From NCBI RefSeq assembly GCF_002688565.1, contig NZ_CP024011.1, positions 310,001 to 374,000 of the forward strand: DNA of 64,000 nucleotides. The letters run 5' to 3'. The notes beneath the pieces are model-generated. The model had not been told where the DNA came from and did not search any database. It saw only the letters and a program-made list of their open reading frames with translations. The stretch comes from Acinetobacter sp. LoGeW2-3. Its GTDB lineage: Bacteria; Pseudomonadota; Gammaproteobacteria; Pseudomonadales; Moraxellaceae. Shown one piece after another: positions 62,246 through 64,000 of this stretch. The translations under genes were made by a program, and so were the position numbers. Each line of letters begins with the position of its first letter. The stretch's first letter is position 1.

Positions 62246-63094
62246 TCAGTACTGATCTGCTCGTGTCACCCGTTTCAGTGAAGGATCCAGACGTTCCCGC
62301 TCTAAACGCTCAACATGAGTCAACTGAGAGCGTACTTTGGCTCCATGCTGGAACAGAATCATTTCACCTGGCTGGAATGCAGTCCATTCTTCATTTTGAG
62401 TCAATGGTTCTGTGGTAATCACAGCTACACGATCCTCAGGTGTGGTCACCTGACTAAAATCAACCTCAACCTCGATATCAATCAATTGAGCAGGCTTAAA
62501 CGGATATTCACGCACCAGCCAGTGCAGTTTGGTAATCGCATAGGTAAACAGTGCCTGACCATTAGACAGACAGAAATTAAATGTGCCATGCTCGGCAATC
62601 GATGGTGAAATTTCAGTTAAAAGATCAAAAACCTGATCCATTTTTGGCTCATGATAACCAAAACGCTTTACCAACTGATCTAGCAAATAACAGAAAGCAC
62701 GCTCACTGTCGGTATTGCCGACTGGCGTGAAACGGCCTGAAAGTTCCGGGAAGAAATCATGCAGGTCACCATTATGTGCGAAGATCCACTGACGGCCCCA
62801 CAGCTCACGGCTAAAGGGATGAGAATTTTCCAGATTGATCTTGCCCTGTGTCGCTTTACGGATATGCGCGATCACATTACGTGATTTGATGGGGTAGTTA
62901 CGAATCAGCTCAGCAATCGGTGATTCAACCGCAGACTGATTATCGACGAACAAGCGACAAGCTTTGTCTTCAAAAAACGCTATACCAAAACCATCAGAAT
63001 GATCTGAGGTAATCCCTGCGCGCTGTGAAAAGCCTCGAAATGAAAAAGTAATATCCGTTGGTGTCGCACAATTCATTCCAAGCAGCTGGCACAT
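62246..63094 (-). CDS. Class II glutamine amidotransferase (YafJ-like)
   Basis: A 282-residue Ntn-hydrolase. The start is set at 63094 so that Cys2 of MCQLLGMNC becomes the N-terminal nucleophile after Met removal; the frame opens three codons earlier. Other glutaminase landmarks are HIRKATQG, NSHPFSRELWGRQWIFAHNGDL and GNTDSERAFCYLLDQL. There is no synthetase domain, so it resembles YafJ of Escherichia coli, whose acceptor is not known to me. It is cytosolic and alone. The 275 bp between it and the bacteriohemerythrin gene hold no gene. Confidence 0.88.
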   Translation of the reverse strand: MCQLLGMNCATPTDITFSFRGFSQRAGITSDHSDGFGIAFFEDKACRLFVDNQSAVESPIAELIRNYPIKSRNVIAHIRKATQGKINLENSHPFSRELWGRQWIFAHNGDLHDFFPELSGRFTPVGNTDSERAFCYLLDQLVKRFGYHEPKMDQVFDLLTEISPSIAEHGTFNFCLSNGQALFTYAITKLHWLVREYPFKPAQLIDIEVEVDFSQVTTPEDRVAVITTEPLTQNEEWTAFQPGEMILFQHGAKVRSQLTHVERLERERLDPSLKRVTRADQY

Positions 63095-63370
63095 AATCTT
63101 CATTCAGGTATCTGGGTATGTATAAAGTTATTGTGCATGAGTCCCTAAGGCTTTTCAAATCTTGATCCATGCAATCCTATGCGCTAAAAATGCTAAGTAA
63201 GAAGTTTTTATGCTGTATTTTGAAAAAGATATAAATCTTATTAACGCTATTTCATTTGAAATGCATACATTCTGTTAAAGCTGAAAATTATTAGTACTTA
63301 AAAAGATAAAGTATAAAAAATAAAAGGCATAAAAAAGAGCCTCGATTGAGACTCCTCTTTAATCATCAAA

Positions 63371-64000
<630 letters not shown>

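Overview
The window is chromosomal DNA of an Acinetobacter-like gammaproteobacterium (Moraxellaceae). The clearest sign is a complete tmRNA gene whose tag reads ANDETYALAA. Neighbourhoods such as pilT-pilU beside yggS and fur beside bamE and rnfH, and the moderately low G+C, agree. The species cannot be told from the sequence.

Layout. 1-6.8 kb: an unknown gene cut by the window edge, queH, an MTHFR-like fusion protein, a divergent MetE-family protein and a btuB-type receptor under a cobalamin riboswitch. 7.1-7.7 kb: a scar holding a dead alpA-like gene and an insertion-sequence end. 7.7-14.1 kb: an iron locus made of two divergent transcription units, each with a Fur box: a TonB-dependent receptor plus a cytosolic methyltransferase on one side, and DUF3649/PepSY/DUF3325 membrane proteins on the other. 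14.4-16.8 kb: two small membrane proteins, one complete IS3-family copy and a beheaded HAD hydrolase.

16.9-40.0 kb is mobile and accessory DNA stacked at the 3' end of ssrA (tmRNA). One tyrosine integrase (17.3-18.5 kb) lies beside a copy of the ssrA 3' end at 18603; a second integrase (38.7-39.8 kb) lies beside ssrA itself; a third, degenerate att-like site sits near 26.8 kb. The cargo includes a Fic protein, a catabolic-looking cluster (porin, APC permease, two PhyH-type dioxygenases, a Rid protein, AraC and LuxR regulators), a long HsdM with an IS-truncated HsdS and no HsdR in the window, a second identical-looking inverted IS copy, and a replication/recombination module (AlpA, Cys-rich protein, YqaJ nuclease, DUF932, two Gp2-like proteins, an RHH-tailed unknown).

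40.5-64 kb is ordinary housekeeping DNA: glpK, an EmrAB-type pump, a hotdog thioesterase, hemB, thiO, a TIGR01777 epimerase, sbcDC, an acyltransferase, yggS, pilT/pilU, fur, bamE, rnfH, an NSS-like transporter, bacteriohemerythrin, a class II glutamine amidotransferase, and argB running off the right edge.

The best candidates for something undescribed are: the two-dioxygenase uptake/oxidation cluster (20-26.5 kb); the Fur-regulated pairing of an outer-membrane receptor with a methyltransferase of the type that carries a regulatory domain; the MetE-family protein that lacks both usual metal-binding cysteines; and the compact ssrA-targeted element with a duplicated Gp2-like gene, one copy having lost its His-x-His motif.
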